64,000 nucleotides of DNA from Nemophila menziesii (taxonomy: Eukaryota; Streptophyta; Magnoliopsida; Boraginales; Hydrophyllaceae): NCBI GenBank assembly GCA_029959085.1, contig JARWIR010000001.1, forward strand, positions 20,761,730 through 20,825,729. The letters run 5' to 3'. Made by a program: the position numbers and the translations under genes. The notes below the pieces were generated by a model, which was not told the origin of the DNA, did not search any database, and saw nothing but the letters and a program-made list of their open reading frames with translations. Shown piece by piece: positions 35,853-46,294 of the stretch; within the stretch, counting starts at the first letter, position 1; each line of letters begins with the position of its first letter.

Positions 35853-36049
35853 TATCATTTAAAAGCATGTAGTAAAAAAGAGAGAAAACAGGAAAATTCT
35901 GAAAAAAAGCATATATGTATCAATAAACACTGATACATATACTTATAAAAAGATAAAAATGCAGACTATGATGAGTTTTAGGAATTTTTCCAGAACTCAA
36001 TAATCATATAAAAAAGTTTACTAATACGTTTAATTCAAAAATGAAGTAA

Positions 36050-36753
36050 ATATGTAACAATTACACAGTCATAATAGCAACAAAAAAGAAAAAATTCATA
36101 TATTTATAGCCCTATACATAAAAACAACAAAAAACAGTAAGATTATATAGTTGTGAAAAGGAACTGTAAAACTGAGCAAACTTATTAGAAAAAGATCAAC
36201 AAATAACTATATAAAATAATAAATACATCAAATATCAAGCATTAATCTTTTTTTTTTTTAAAACAAACAACTCAATGATCATTAACTTATTATAGCATAA
36301 AGATAATATAGTTGATTGAACTTATAAAATTCTAAATACGAATATAAATGTACGTAAAAATCAATGAAAAGATTGAGTTTAATGTAAATATGATAAATGG
36401 TAGATTCTAGATAAAAGAAAATATATGAATTTATAAAAAAATACTTGAAAATTGATTTGAAAACTTGATATTAATGTTAATAATGGAAGTTCAAAGTTGT
36501 CGGGAAAAAGATGAATATGAAAAGAAGAGCAAGATAAGTTGAAGGTATAAATTTAAAAAAAAATGTTTGTTACAAAACGATAATAGAGATAACAATAAAG
36601 ATAACGAAAATATAGAGAGAGAAAAAATGAGAAAAAATAGAAACATAAAAATAAAGTCAATATTGATATTAATTGTTTTTTAACAAAGTCACCGAAATAA
36701 AGGCAAAAAAGAAAAGATATAATAAGACAATGTCTTTTACGGAGGAGAAGACA
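36050..36753. other. anonymous AT-rich sequence
   Basis: Long A-rich runs on the plus strand with no supported gene. Open frames on the minus strand (36553-36867) are low-complexity and artefactual. Confidence 0.45.
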
Positions 36754-37496
36754 ACGACTGTTAGCGCTGAGCAAATGCGAACCAAAAAAGCAACCCGAAC
36801 CAAAAAAACCAGAAAAATCCAAACCAAAAAAATAAAAAACCGAAAAACCAAATGGTTCGGTTTTCAATTTTTTTAAAAACTTTTTTTAGTTCGGTTCGGT
36901 TAACCAAAAAACCGAGCAGAACCCAAACCGACGAAGGAAAAAATTAAGTATAATAATTTTGTGGGAGAAACTTTTTGTGAGAATTTATCATCTACGTGAT
37001 TTTTTTGTTTTATTATTCGATGGTGTTATTAGTGAGAAATGTTTGTATGTTACTTAAGATTATAGTAGTAACTATCTATTATTTGATTGATTCTATTAAT
37101 TATGATTGTATGTATTTAGAAGTAGTAATTTTAGTTAAATAAATATATCTAGTATTATAAATTAAGATAATTATTATTAGATTTTAATTTTTTATTTAAT
37201 TGATATAATAATACCAACTTAGGTAACACTGTTATAATTGTATTAGAGTATTAATCGTTATTGGACAATGTATTTTAAGAAATAGTTGACAAATATCATT
37301 GGCAAAGCGTTTAAATTCGAAGCGAACCAAAATTCCGACCCGAACCGAACCAATCCAGAACCAAAAACCGAATGTGTAACCGTATGCGAACCGTATGTTT
37401 TGGTTTTTACATTATAAAAAACCGAATAATACGGTTCGGTTCTGATTTTAGCTACAAATCGAAACGAATCGAACCATGGTCACCCCTAACGACTTT
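36754..37496. mobile_element. non-autonomous hAT element, 8-bp TSD
   Basis: The 727-base element (36762-37488) starts TAGCGCTGAGCA and ends TGGTCACCCCTA, imperfect inverted repeats of the hAT type (consensus TAGGGGTGxxCA). The flanks ACGACTGT (36754-36761) and ACGACTTT (37489-37496) match at 7 of 8 bases. Multiple subterminal AACCGAA and GGTTCGGTTCGG motifs, a common arrangement for hAT transposase binding, occur near both ends. It has no transposase. Confidence 0.75.
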
Positions 37497-37695
37497 AGGA
37501 ATAAAAACTAAAAGGCAGAGGTTTCGGGAATAAGTGATCGCTTATTTTTGGTATTTGCTTCTCCGCCATATAAATGATTACTTTTCGTTTCCTTATGAAG
37601 TAAATATATACTCATATAATTTTCAAAGCAAGCATATACAAAGAGTATACATTGAAGTACTATATAAAGAACATAAAGGATAAATAATTATGCAA

Positions 37696-38778
37696 TCATA
37701 AGTAGAAAGAAAGTAAGAAAACCAACAAAATGTAAAAGATAGTCCACTTTATTGATCTTCTTTTTTCTAAAACAATATCCCAACTCGATGAAATATTATC
37801 GGATTTCATCAAAGAACTATAGCTGAAATTCGGGTTTAAACCATACAGAGCTTCAACACCCTCCACATCATCAATCTTTAGGTCCACTTTCTTAGTTCTA
37901 GGACTTAAATTTGGGTACATAATTGCATCCTTAACAGAAGTATGAGCCAACCCAAGAACATGTCCGATTTCATGTGTCACCACCGATTCCAAATCAATCG
38001 CCACTCTCGAATCCTCTGTCTCGAAATCAACTGCCCATGTTTCGGCAATATCGAGGTGGAACCTCCCATTTTCAGGCGAAAACGCGTGTGCTAACACTCC
38101 AAGAACTCCATCAAATGACTCTCCATCCCCATGATCACCACCATAGAACCCAACCGTGATATCCGCGACGGAATATGATTCCGCCTCCTCGAAACTAACC
38201 GGAATCACGGCCGACCATCGCGAAAAAGCACGTTGAAAAATGAGTTTTATTTCGGAAATATCTATGTAATCGATCATGTGTGTAGGCGAAAACCCATATG
38301 TTAAAATCATGGGTGACCCTTTATCCCAGTCCCACCGTGGTTCGCCTTTGAAATACGCGTAACGCTTCGTACTATGTAATTTGTGATGAGGCTTCTGAGG
38401 AGATGTATCTGTAACGCCACACCTAGGTGACATAATTGCTTGCATGGTGTCTGAATCGAGCTTTCCCGTCTTGGATAACCCAAGTTTTGTTTGATAACTA
38501 AACACTGCAGATTCTAGCTTTTCATCAAAAGTATCGGTTAAATTACTATTAGGAATATGAAGATACCCAAAACGTTGAAAGTATTTCTTCAGCTCCGACA
38601 TACCGTTGATTTGGCTGCCTTTATCAGCATCAAGAAACCGTATGAAACTATGCCACGTATTGTTTTTGTTATCGACAGTTAATTTAGTTGAAGGAGGCAT
38701 GTTTCTTGCGTGGAAGCAGAAAGGGAGGAGGAGAAAGACGAGAAGATAGACGTCAAAATAATTGAAAAACAACAACAT
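37696..38778 (-). CDS. matrix metalloproteinase (plant matrixin, M10A), intronless
   Basis: The 360-residue frame has no intron, typical of plant MMPs. Residues 1-24 are a hydrophobic signal peptide. A peptidoglycan-binding-like prodomain follows (about 55-117), ending in the cysteine switch PRCGVTD (118-124), whose Cys keeps the zymogen inactive. The catalytic domain (about 140-315) has the zinc site HEIGHVLGLAH (269-279) with catalytic Glu270, and the Met-turn AIMYP (Met287). Structural-metal residues such as HGDGESFDG and LAHAF lie at 216-232. The last 16 residues (TIFYILLVFLLSFYL) are hydrophobic, as in GPI-anchored family members. The protein is expected outside the cell or on the plasma membrane, cleaving peptide bonds in wall or apoplastic proteins. 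All key residues are present, so the gene looks functional. Confidence 0.95.
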   Translation of the reverse strand: MLLFFNYFDVYLLVFLLLPFCFHARNMPPSTKLTVDNKNNTWHSFIRFLDADKGSQINGMSELKKYFQRFGYLHIPNSNLTDTFDEKLESAVFSYQTKLGLSKTGKLDSDTMQAIMSPRCGVTDTSPQKPHHKLHSTKRYAYFKGEPRWDWDKGSPMILTYGFSPTHMIDYIDISEIKLIFQRAFSRWSAVIPVSFEEAESYSVADITVGFYGGDHGDGESFDGVLGVLAHAFSPENGRFHLDIAETWAVDFETEDSRVAIDLESVVTHEIGHVLGLAHTSVKDAIMYPNLSPRTKKVDLKIDDVEGVEALYGLNPNFSYSSLMKSDNISSSWDIVLEKRRSIKWTIFYILLVFLLSFYL

Positions 38779-38829
38779 GAGGAAAGATAAGATTAATCAA
38801 GGTCTTTTTTAGGACTAATTAGCAAAAGT

Positions 38830-38837
38830 TATTTATA
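38830..38837 (-). promoter_or_regulatory. putative TATA box of the metalloproteinase
   Basis: TATAAATA on the minus strand lies 52 bases upstream of the ATG, which would give a leader of roughly 20 bases. No other promoter element could be supported. Confidence 0.45.
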
Positions 38838-38839
38838 TG

Positions 38840-39450
38840 AAAACATATGAATTTTTTGGAGGAAAGATAGGATTGATGTACAAGAAAGTGACGATCACAA
38901 CGTTAAGAAGATTCTTGCTTGTAATACTTTTCATTTGAGATTCTAACTTGAATATTGGAAGTTTTGGTGGGTAACCATCTGACTTTTTCTTATATTTTTT
39001 CCAAAATTTGTTATTTATTTTGTGAATAATCATTAATTGGTAGGTATGTAATGATCAGAACTGTTCCCTCCCTGAGACTGTGTAATCCTTTTTTTATTTG
39101 TGGAAGAATGTCAATAAAAATTTATTTAGATACCCACAATTAAATCTATATAACCTTTGATCTGAGTAAACTTTTTTCTTTTGTGATTTCTATCACATTA
39201 TGTCATATACTATTTTGGACAATACATACATCCAATCTAAAGTCAATCTAAGTGTCTTCAAGAAATTTTCCGAATCTATCCAGCAAGTAATGTTTAGCAC
39301 ATATCCATTTTTTCCATATTTTTGTAATTTTGATTACTAAAATTAATTAATTAATATTTTAAATATTTATATCCATTTTTTTTAAATTTCTTTTAGTACA
39401 TATGAGAATCACTTTGGATTCAAAACCGTTTTGATTCCAATAAGATTAAG
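38840..39450. other. anonymous upstream sequence of the metalloproteinase
   Basis: AT-rich, with no gene seen; presumably contains the rest of the metalloproteinase promoter. Confidence 0.35.
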
Positions 39451-39451
39451 A

Positions 39452-39678
39452 GCCCGTTTGGGATTGATTATTTTGGAGCTAAAAGTGTTTTTTGATTAAA
39501 ATTTAAATATTTGTAAAAAATATTAAAAAATATTTTGACATCTAAAATCACTTTAAGTGATTATTTTAATAATCACTAAACTAATGCTTTTCTTAAAAGT
39601 GATTTTTAGAGTCTAAAATATTACTATGGATCTAAAATCACTTTAAGTGATTATTTTAAAAAGCAATCCCAAACGGGC
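39452..39678. mobile_element. MITE with 15-bp perfect TIR GCCCGTTTGGGATTG
   Basis: GCCCGTTTGGGATTG (39452-39466) and its exact reverse complement (39664-39678) bound 227 bases of AT-rich, non-coding sequence with partial repeats of AAAATCACTTTAAGTGATTATTTTA-type blocks. No TSD was clear, so the superfamily is open (hAT or PIF are plausible). Confidence 0.7.
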
Positions 39679-39679
39679 A

Positions 39680-39906
39680 CTAAGTGTCCATTTGGAAGTA
39701 TTTTTTTGGAAAAGTACTTAAAAGTTTTTTTTTAGCATTTTAAGAGTTTTTTTTTATCTTAAATAACACTTTTATGAGAAGCACCAATTTGGTGCTTCTT
39801 GAAAAAAACACTTAAAATAATTTTAGATTTTAAAATTATTTTCAATAATTTTTTTGAATTCTAAAAGCATTTTTTTACTTTAAAATAAGCACTTCCAAAC
39901 GAGCCC
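39680..39906. mobile_element. second MITE, adjoining the first
   Basis: It starts near AGTGTCCATTTGGAAGT and ends with ACTTCCAAACGAGCCCT, imperfect inverted repeats. A perfect central hairpin AGAAGCACCA...TGGTGCTTCT lies at about 39778-39801. Half of the same family is found at 30277-30360. The element begins directly after the MITE at 39452-39678. Confidence 0.65.
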
Positions 39907-39972
39907 TCAATCCCAGAACCTCTTGGTCTCTGCAGAGTAGTATAACCACTATACCAACTATCGATCTTTTAT
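39907..39972 (-). ncRNA. tRNA-derived SINE head (A and B boxes)
   Basis: On the minus strand GATAGTTGGTATAGTGGTTA is followed about 22 bases later by GGTTCTGGGATTGAG, matching the pol III A and B boxes in order and spacing. There is no proper acceptor-stem partner, so I call it a SINE head or degraded tRNA rather than a tRNA gene. The body expected downstream on the minus strand is displaced by the two adjoining MITEs. Confidence 0.5.
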
Positions 39973-40894
39973 ATCTAATTTTACCTTCTATTTTTTTGTA
40001 AAACTAAGAGTCCGCCATGGATGGCTTATTTTAATGTTAAAAGTTTAATGAAAATTAAAATAATATTAAAAATGTTAAAAGATATCTTGAAATCTAAAAT
40101 AACTTTTAAGTATTATGTTAAAGAAAATATAATATAATACCACTCAAATCCATACGTACCATTCATATATAACCCGTAACCGTGACATCTTCCTTAATAT
40201 ATACACATCATCATTCTATTTTTTATATATTTTTTATTTAGTTTACCTTTATTATCTCAATCTAAATAATTAACCTAAAATATCTCTTAAAAATTTAATT
40301 ACAACAATGACTATCGTTATTTTTCGGTAATATTCATTTTGGTCGACCTCTTCTCAACTATTCGACGAGCAAAAAACAATAATTTTTCAAAATACATCAA
40401 ATACACCGTCTTTCGACCACATAGAAATCACCCTTTCTCCAAAAAAAAAAAGAAAATACATTTTTTTCTACTTCAATTAAAGAAATAGTTGGTTTTATTT
40501 TTTGAGGAAAGAACTCAGACGATAATGATTTTGGAAAAAAAACAAAATTTTACTTTTGTTATATATGGTTTAGGTGATTGACCATGATTTCAATGAATAT
40601 GCAATCAAAGACTGTAAATTTGTAAGGATGATGTACAAATAAGATGAATATCTCAAACATTTAGTACAACATAAAAGAAGATTATTTACGAATTTGAAAT
40701 TAAATAAACATATTTGGCATATATTTTTTGTTTTATGTTATACTCAGGTTAGTTAATTGATTTTATGTGTGTGTGTGTGTGTGCATGCCTGTGTGTTTGT
40801 GAAGATGCACATGATTTATGATTTAATTTGATAGAAAATTTAATGGAGGTGGGAATTTAATGGAGATGATACTAAACTTTCCAAGTAATGAATG
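39973..40894. other. anonymous AT-rich sequence with a (GT)n tract
   Basis: No gene seen. A (GT)9 microsatellite lies at 40766-40783. Confidence 0.45.
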
Positions 40895-42860
40895 CATTTT
40901 CAGTCATATGAAGATATTCGTGAATTTTGTATTCGGTATGTGAAAAGAGTCAGATTTTGGACGATGAATAAGAGATTAAACCGTGGAGTTGATGGAAAGT
41001 TTAGATTATAAACGGTTGAATGCGATAAATATGGTAATCTTAGATACACATTTACTAATAATTTTCAAAAAAAGCCTTACCAAACCGATTATCCTACTAG
41101 AATAAATGTCAATTTGAGTCACGATGTGTTATATTGTTTGTCATTTGCTGAGTTAAACTATAACCACAATGTTGATGTACAAGATGCATATAAGCATATT
41201 AGTAACAAAAAATTGATACTCCTACAAAAAAAAAATCTTGAATTGAATGTTAAAGTAAGAATTAAAGTAAGTAAAAAATTTAGCGTGTATGCAACAAAAG
41301 TAGAGGAATTAGAAAATGTTTATTTTGATGAAAGAGACTGTAGAAAATTTATTGCCAAACAAAGACATTTAAGCCTTGGTAAAGGTGATATCAAAACTTT
41401 TTTTTCATTATTTTTGAAGAATGCGCAGAAAGAATCCTGAAAAACATTTTGTGGGTTGATGCAAGATGTATCGTATCATATGAATCATTTAAAGATGTTG
41501 TTACTTCTAATACAACTTACTTGACCAAAAAAAATGATATGCCATTTGTGCCAGATGTTGTGGTATATCACCACAAATAGGCAATTGTTGGGTTATGCAT
41601 TACTTGCGAATGTAACTTCTGAAATTATGTTTGGTTATTTAAAGTATTGTTACAATATATGTCAAGAATTGCACCAAAAGTTATCATCACATACCACTGT
41701 CAAGCAATCCAGAATGCAGTTAGTTGTATTTCTTTGCATTCTTAATATCGATTGTGCTTTGTGGAATATAATGAAAAAAAATCGAAAAAATTAAAAATAT
41801 ATGAGATATATCTTAATATCAGCACTACTTTACGTCGGCTTGTGCATACATGTAAAAGTTAGTGATTTTGAAATAAGATGAAAAAACAAGATCGAGAACT
41901 ATGAGTTGGAGGATAATGATTGACTTAATAGTTTGTATGAATGTCGATATCGTTGGGTTCCTGTTTATGTGAATGATAATTTTTGGTTCGGAATGTCAAC
42001 TACTCAAAGGAGCGAGGGCATGAATGATTTATTTGATAGTTATGTGCAAAGTACAACCAGTCTAAAACAATTTGTTGAGCAGTACGACATGGAAATACAA
42101 CAAAAGATAAAGAAAGAAAAAGAAACGAGCTTTCATTCTAGAAATGTAAGTTGTCCATATGTTTTTGTATATTCTATGAAAAAGTAGGTAAGGGAGGTTT
42201 ATACGAGTTCAATATTCCAAAATTTTTTAGGATACTATGAGAGTCTTATATATTATAATAATAATATTACTCTTATTACCATAAATGGAACTTCACTTAC
42301 AATTAATGTCATAAAGGGTTGTGAAAGCTCATGCTATTTATGAAGTTACTCTTGACAAGTACATGTTAGTTGTGGTATGTATATGTCGATCATTTGAGTC
42401 TCGGGGCATTCTTTGTATTCACATATATGTGTATTTATATACCAAAATATAAGAATCATCCCAGACAAATACATTGTTCGGTGTTGGCGGAAAGATATAC
42501 AATGTCCTCATACAAATATAAGTTGTATTAATGATGACTTTGAATAAAATGAGAGATGTTTGAGATATAACAAGTTGTTATCGCAGACGATGTCAAATGT
42601 ATGAGCTGGTGCAAAATCGAAAGTTTTATTCAGTAGTATTATGATATTATTGAATGAAATTGAAGAAAATGTTATCAACAACTCATTAAAAGATACCCAT
42701 GAACGTGATAGGCAAGCCCATGGTAACAATGTTGGAAATTCTCAATCCATAAACTTAGGATCTAAAGTTTTAAGCCTGATACGAGTACCAAGAAAAGGAC
42801 GTCCTTACTCCAAAAGAAAAGAGTCTATTGTAGAAAAAATCATAAAAAAGTCTAAGAAAA
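40895..42860 (+). pseudogene. FAR1-related sequence (FRS-type) pseudogene
   Basis: Fragments in order match the FAR1/FHY3/FRS family, which derives from MULE transposases: an N-terminal FAR1 region (VDGKFRL, ECDKYGNLRYTFTNNFQ, DYPTRINVNLSHD, LNYNHNVDV; 40900-41170), a middle part with VEELENVYFDERDCRKFIAK and LGKGD (41290-41390), the transposase-like block ILWVDARCIVSYESFKDVVT and DMPFVPDVVVYHH (41440-41570), WVPVYVNDNFWFGMSTTQRS (41955-42020) and a C-terminal basic stretch RKGRPYSKRKES (42790-42830). Several stops and frameshifts separate them (for example near 41437 and 41575). The SWIM zinc finger is hardly readable. Decayed copy of a light-signalling factor or of its transposon ancestor. 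Confidence 0.8.
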
Positions 42861-43065
42861 AGGTATATATTCACATTGTTTTGTCTTTTGTCGATATTTT
42901 TTATTTTATTTAACTGAATTCAATTATACCCCTTTCAAATATAAGATAGTTGTGATATCAGGCACGAAGAAATCATAATCTAATATGTCTAGTAGAAAGA
43001 CACAAAAATTAAGGTGTAAAATGCTCCTCTAATTTATTTATGTTAACCTGAAGGATAATGTTAAC

Positions 43066-43100
43066 TAACTTTTTATTGTCTAAAAAAAATAACTTTTTAT
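43066..43100 (+). mobile_element. micro-retroinsertion 3 (TGTCT plus A run, 11-bp TSD)
   Basis: TAACTTTTTAT occurs at 43066-43076 and 43090-43100 around TGTCT plus eight A. The short, AT-rich duplication makes this the weakest of the perfect cases. Confidence 0.5.
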
Positions 43101-43974
43101 GTAGTTTAGAAGATATTAAAATTTTCACGAAAAGAATATGTTTTAAGGTGTTCGAAATATTGTTATACAAGAGTCTGTTGAAACTATTGTATTACAAGAA
43201 AGTATAAATTTTGCATGTCCATTGATGAATTCAAGCAAGTGTTTTTATTATAGACATGATTTAATAGTTTTTTTATTAGGTTTCTTTGATCAGTTAATAA
43301 CCGTCTTACACTTATACTTGGTTAGGATTTACCAAATAATAAATACATGTTTCCTGGTTATATGCAACTCTTACAGGTCTGGCGTTCTTTATATGTCTAG
43401 TTTATCTTTTATTTTTACTTTGTTAACATTTTTCTCGGTTATTTCAAATGTTGAATGTTAGTAATTTGGAGGACGTGGGGGAAAATTCAACCGATAAAGA
43501 AAGAACATTGATTAATGAAGATAAAATGTTGTTTCTTTGAGCATTTTTAGTTGAAAAATTATGATTAGCTATATTACATAATGTAAATTATCTATTTTTT
43601 CTATTTTTCCTCATCCCCGTTAGCTCAAAAATCCCCCCGTTTAGCTCCTTATTCTTCTCATAAGTTCAATTATCACATAAACATATAACTCATCTCTTCC
43701 CACTTACATTTGGTAACAAAACAAAAAAGAAATCTCTTCACACCCCACCATCATCAACCCGCCTTGGTGAAGAATCCAAATTATGGTAAAAAAAAATTTA
43801 CCATTAAAACTCATCTTTTCACACTCGCATTCCAACAAAAAACAGAAAAGAAATCTCTGCACACTCACCTTACCACCAAGCCGCCATTCCACTATCATCA
43901 ACCTGGATTTAGCTACGTCATCAACAACCGCGAACCCAAAGTAAGGTAAAAAGTCATTTTTTACCATTGAAACT
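43101..43974. other. anonymous sequence with an imperfect internal duplication
   Basis: No gene recognised. AAAGAAATCTCTTCACAC-type and AAAGAAATCTCTGCACAC-type blocks near 43725 and 43850 show a local duplication. The open frame here is not supported by any domain. Confidence 0.35.
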
Positions 43975-44510
43975 CTAAAAAATTGATTTAATTTTAACCT
44001 AATCTCATTACTTTTACAATTTTTTCAGGCAATGGACATTATTATGACCGTTGAAAGCCTTTTACATTATGAGAAGTGATGCGATGAGAATAGCCAATTG
44101 GAGTGAGAAAATTTGTTGTTATACTATATTTTTTCAATTGTTTTTTTTATGCTGGAGTGAGTAATTTATTTATTTTTTGAATTGTTTTGTAGTAAATAGC
44201 CATTTGGCGCATCAACAATTGAAGACCCCAAATTAAGCTAAAAAATTAATTTTACTATTGAAAGTTAAAAAATTGATTGATTTAATTATTAACGTAATCT
44301 CATCACCTTTACAATATTTTAGAATTATCTGGTTTAAGTATAATTTTATCATCTTTATATACAAATCCTACGTTAGTCGTTTCATAACCGTTGAAAGCCT
44401 TTTGTTTTATGAGAAGTAATGCGGTGAGAATAGCCTTTTACTATTGGAGTGAGACATTTTGTATTATACTGCATTTTTTAATTGTTTTGCAGTAAATATT
44501 CATTTGTCGC
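43975..44510. repeat. direct segmental duplication, offset about 340 bases
   Basis: ACCGTTGAAAGCCTTTT followed by TTATGAGAAGTxATGCGxTGAGAATAGCC occurs at 44047 and again at 44387. The sequence before (TTGATTTAATTxTxAACxTAATCTCAT) and after (GGAGTGAG, TTTGxAGTAAATA) is also shared. The two units differ by small indels. Confidence 0.75.
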
Positions 44511-45356
44511 AACTGCTGAAAGTTCATCTTGTAGTTCCGATTCAAGTATTGATGAAAATTGAAGAAAAGTTAAGAATGTCCTAAAGTGTGAGATCGAAAT
44601 GGAAGACGGTGAGATTTTTGGACCTGAAGCAGATGAAATTGTTGCTTGGAGTGATTCTGATTGTAAATGATTGTAAGTGATTCTGATTTATACTTTGTTT
44701 CATTTTTTCATGAATTGTTATATAGACTCTTTTAGGATTTGTTCTCATCATTTGTGTAAATAACTAATTTGGTCCTTTAATTAAACCTTTTTAACAACTT
44801 AGTCATGAAACTGCATTATATTTGCAAGATAAAAGGACTAACTTTGTCATGAATTTTTTATATTTGCAAGACAAATGATTTAATTTTGTCACGCGATCTA
44901 GAAATTTGGGATTTAACTAAGCTATCATATCTCATGCCCCCCGAAAATAAATTTTTTACTCTTACAGTTAAAAAAATTATTTAACTTATGCCCCCTCAAT
45001 ATTCCAAAAATTTCCCTAAGCACCCCCTAAATTTTTTGAATTATAATAACACTCGTGTTGTTTACTATATTTTTGCTTTCTTTGCCTCTTTCTAATATTG
45101 TTTGTTGTTTGTGATTTGCAAGTTTTCGACTAGTTTTGGAGTTACAAATGGCAGTGCATTAATCCCTGAGTTTTACTCACGAGAAGCTCCAACAAATCCT
45201 ATTCATGTGACTGTTAATACAGGATTTATAGATGCAGATGCAAAGAGTACACTGAAAATGATTTATTGATTATTTCATCATGTGATCACTATGTAAATAT
45301 AACTCAGGTCTCAAATAGTATTTGGTAATTTGCACTAAAATACATGTTTCGTGCAG

Positions 45357-46294
45357 ATATGAGGAAGTTAACGAAATATACGCTGATATAGCATACAATC
45401 TTATCATCGATAGTTGTAGGAAATTTTGGGTCAAAGGGAATCTCCTTACTACTCCTTTTAATTTTGGGATTTGTCAACTTTATAAGGATGATGTTGTTTT
45501 TAATGATGTATGGAAGAAATATCAGGTATTAACATAGTATAGCATAGCAATTTATGATTTATGCTTCTGGCATATGTGTGTATGTATGTATGTAAAATCC
45601 GTTTATGCGGATTTTTACAGAAAATTGATCCCACTTTACTGGAACATTCCATTACCATTTTTTAGTGGTAAGTTCTTTTTTTTTGCTTGGAAACTTGGTC
45701 CTGCTTAAAAACAAAGAATTTATTTCCATAAATTATTAAAATAATTCAAGACTGATTGTGCAATAATTAGTTTGTAGTATTTGACTGCTGCAATTGATGC
45801 GAAAGTAAGGTTAAGTTTTCTGCTACGGTCAAGGAATACAAAAGATTTAGCACGACAAACCAGGTTAATCATTATTAGTCTTAAAATTCCTCTTGAATGT
45901 GGGTTTTAACTAAACTGAAGTTTTTCTTACATTTATATAATCTAATACCATTCCTCATGTGACTCGAGACAGACGTCGTTTTTATAAAGGAGTCCAGTAC
46001 TCTATTAGATTTTTTATATCCTAATATAGTGCTAAATATCGCCTAATTGCAAAAAAATTATGTTTCTAATCAAATGACATTGTGTAATGTTGTAGGAAAC
46101 CTGGAAGACAACTCCCTTATCGAGAATATATGAATCAATTAAAGATGATAATATTAATTAGATTTGTTATTCTTTATGACTTCATTGGATATTTGCATAT
46201 ATTGGGTGATTACGACTTGATATCTTTGATAAACAATGATTTTTGCTCTTTAGTGAGTCGAGACACCTTAGGTTCATTCTTTTGTATGCTGTGA
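45357..46294 (+). CDS. unrecognised spliced coding tract (three exons visible)
   Basis: Three exons share compatible phases and consensus splice sites: 45357-45525 (GTGCAG before, CAG/GT after), 45778-45863 (TTTGTAG before, CAG/GT after) and 46096-46294 (TTGTAG before, TGA stop). The joined frame reads YEEVNEIYADIAYNLIIDSC, KFWVKGNLLTTPFNFGI, then LTAAIDAKVRLSFLLRS and ARQTRKPGRQLPYREYMNQL. The long open frame across the joins and the balanced composition suggest real protein-coding ancestry, but I do not recognise the family. A further coding-like stretch (SREAPTNPIHVTVNTGFIDA, near 45178-45240) lies upstream but runs into a stop, so the 5' part may be broken or misread. It may be a partial gene or pseudogene. 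Confidence 0.4.

Larger units (their letters stand above)
33585..36000. repeat. further GAGTTATGGGAA-type palindromes around the MULE remnant
   Basis: Copies near 33590 (GAGTTATGGGAATTTCCCC...ACTC), 33780, 35622-35650, 35680, 35797 (GAGTTATGGGGAAAACCC...ACTC) and 35970 continue the family seen at 31034. Spacing of 173-190 bases is kept for several neighbours. They lie on both sides of the MULE transposase fragment and of LINE-E. Confidence 0.6.

Noticed and set aside
35826..35860. tRNA gene on the plus strand
   Set aside because: An A-box-like head without any B box or 3' half.
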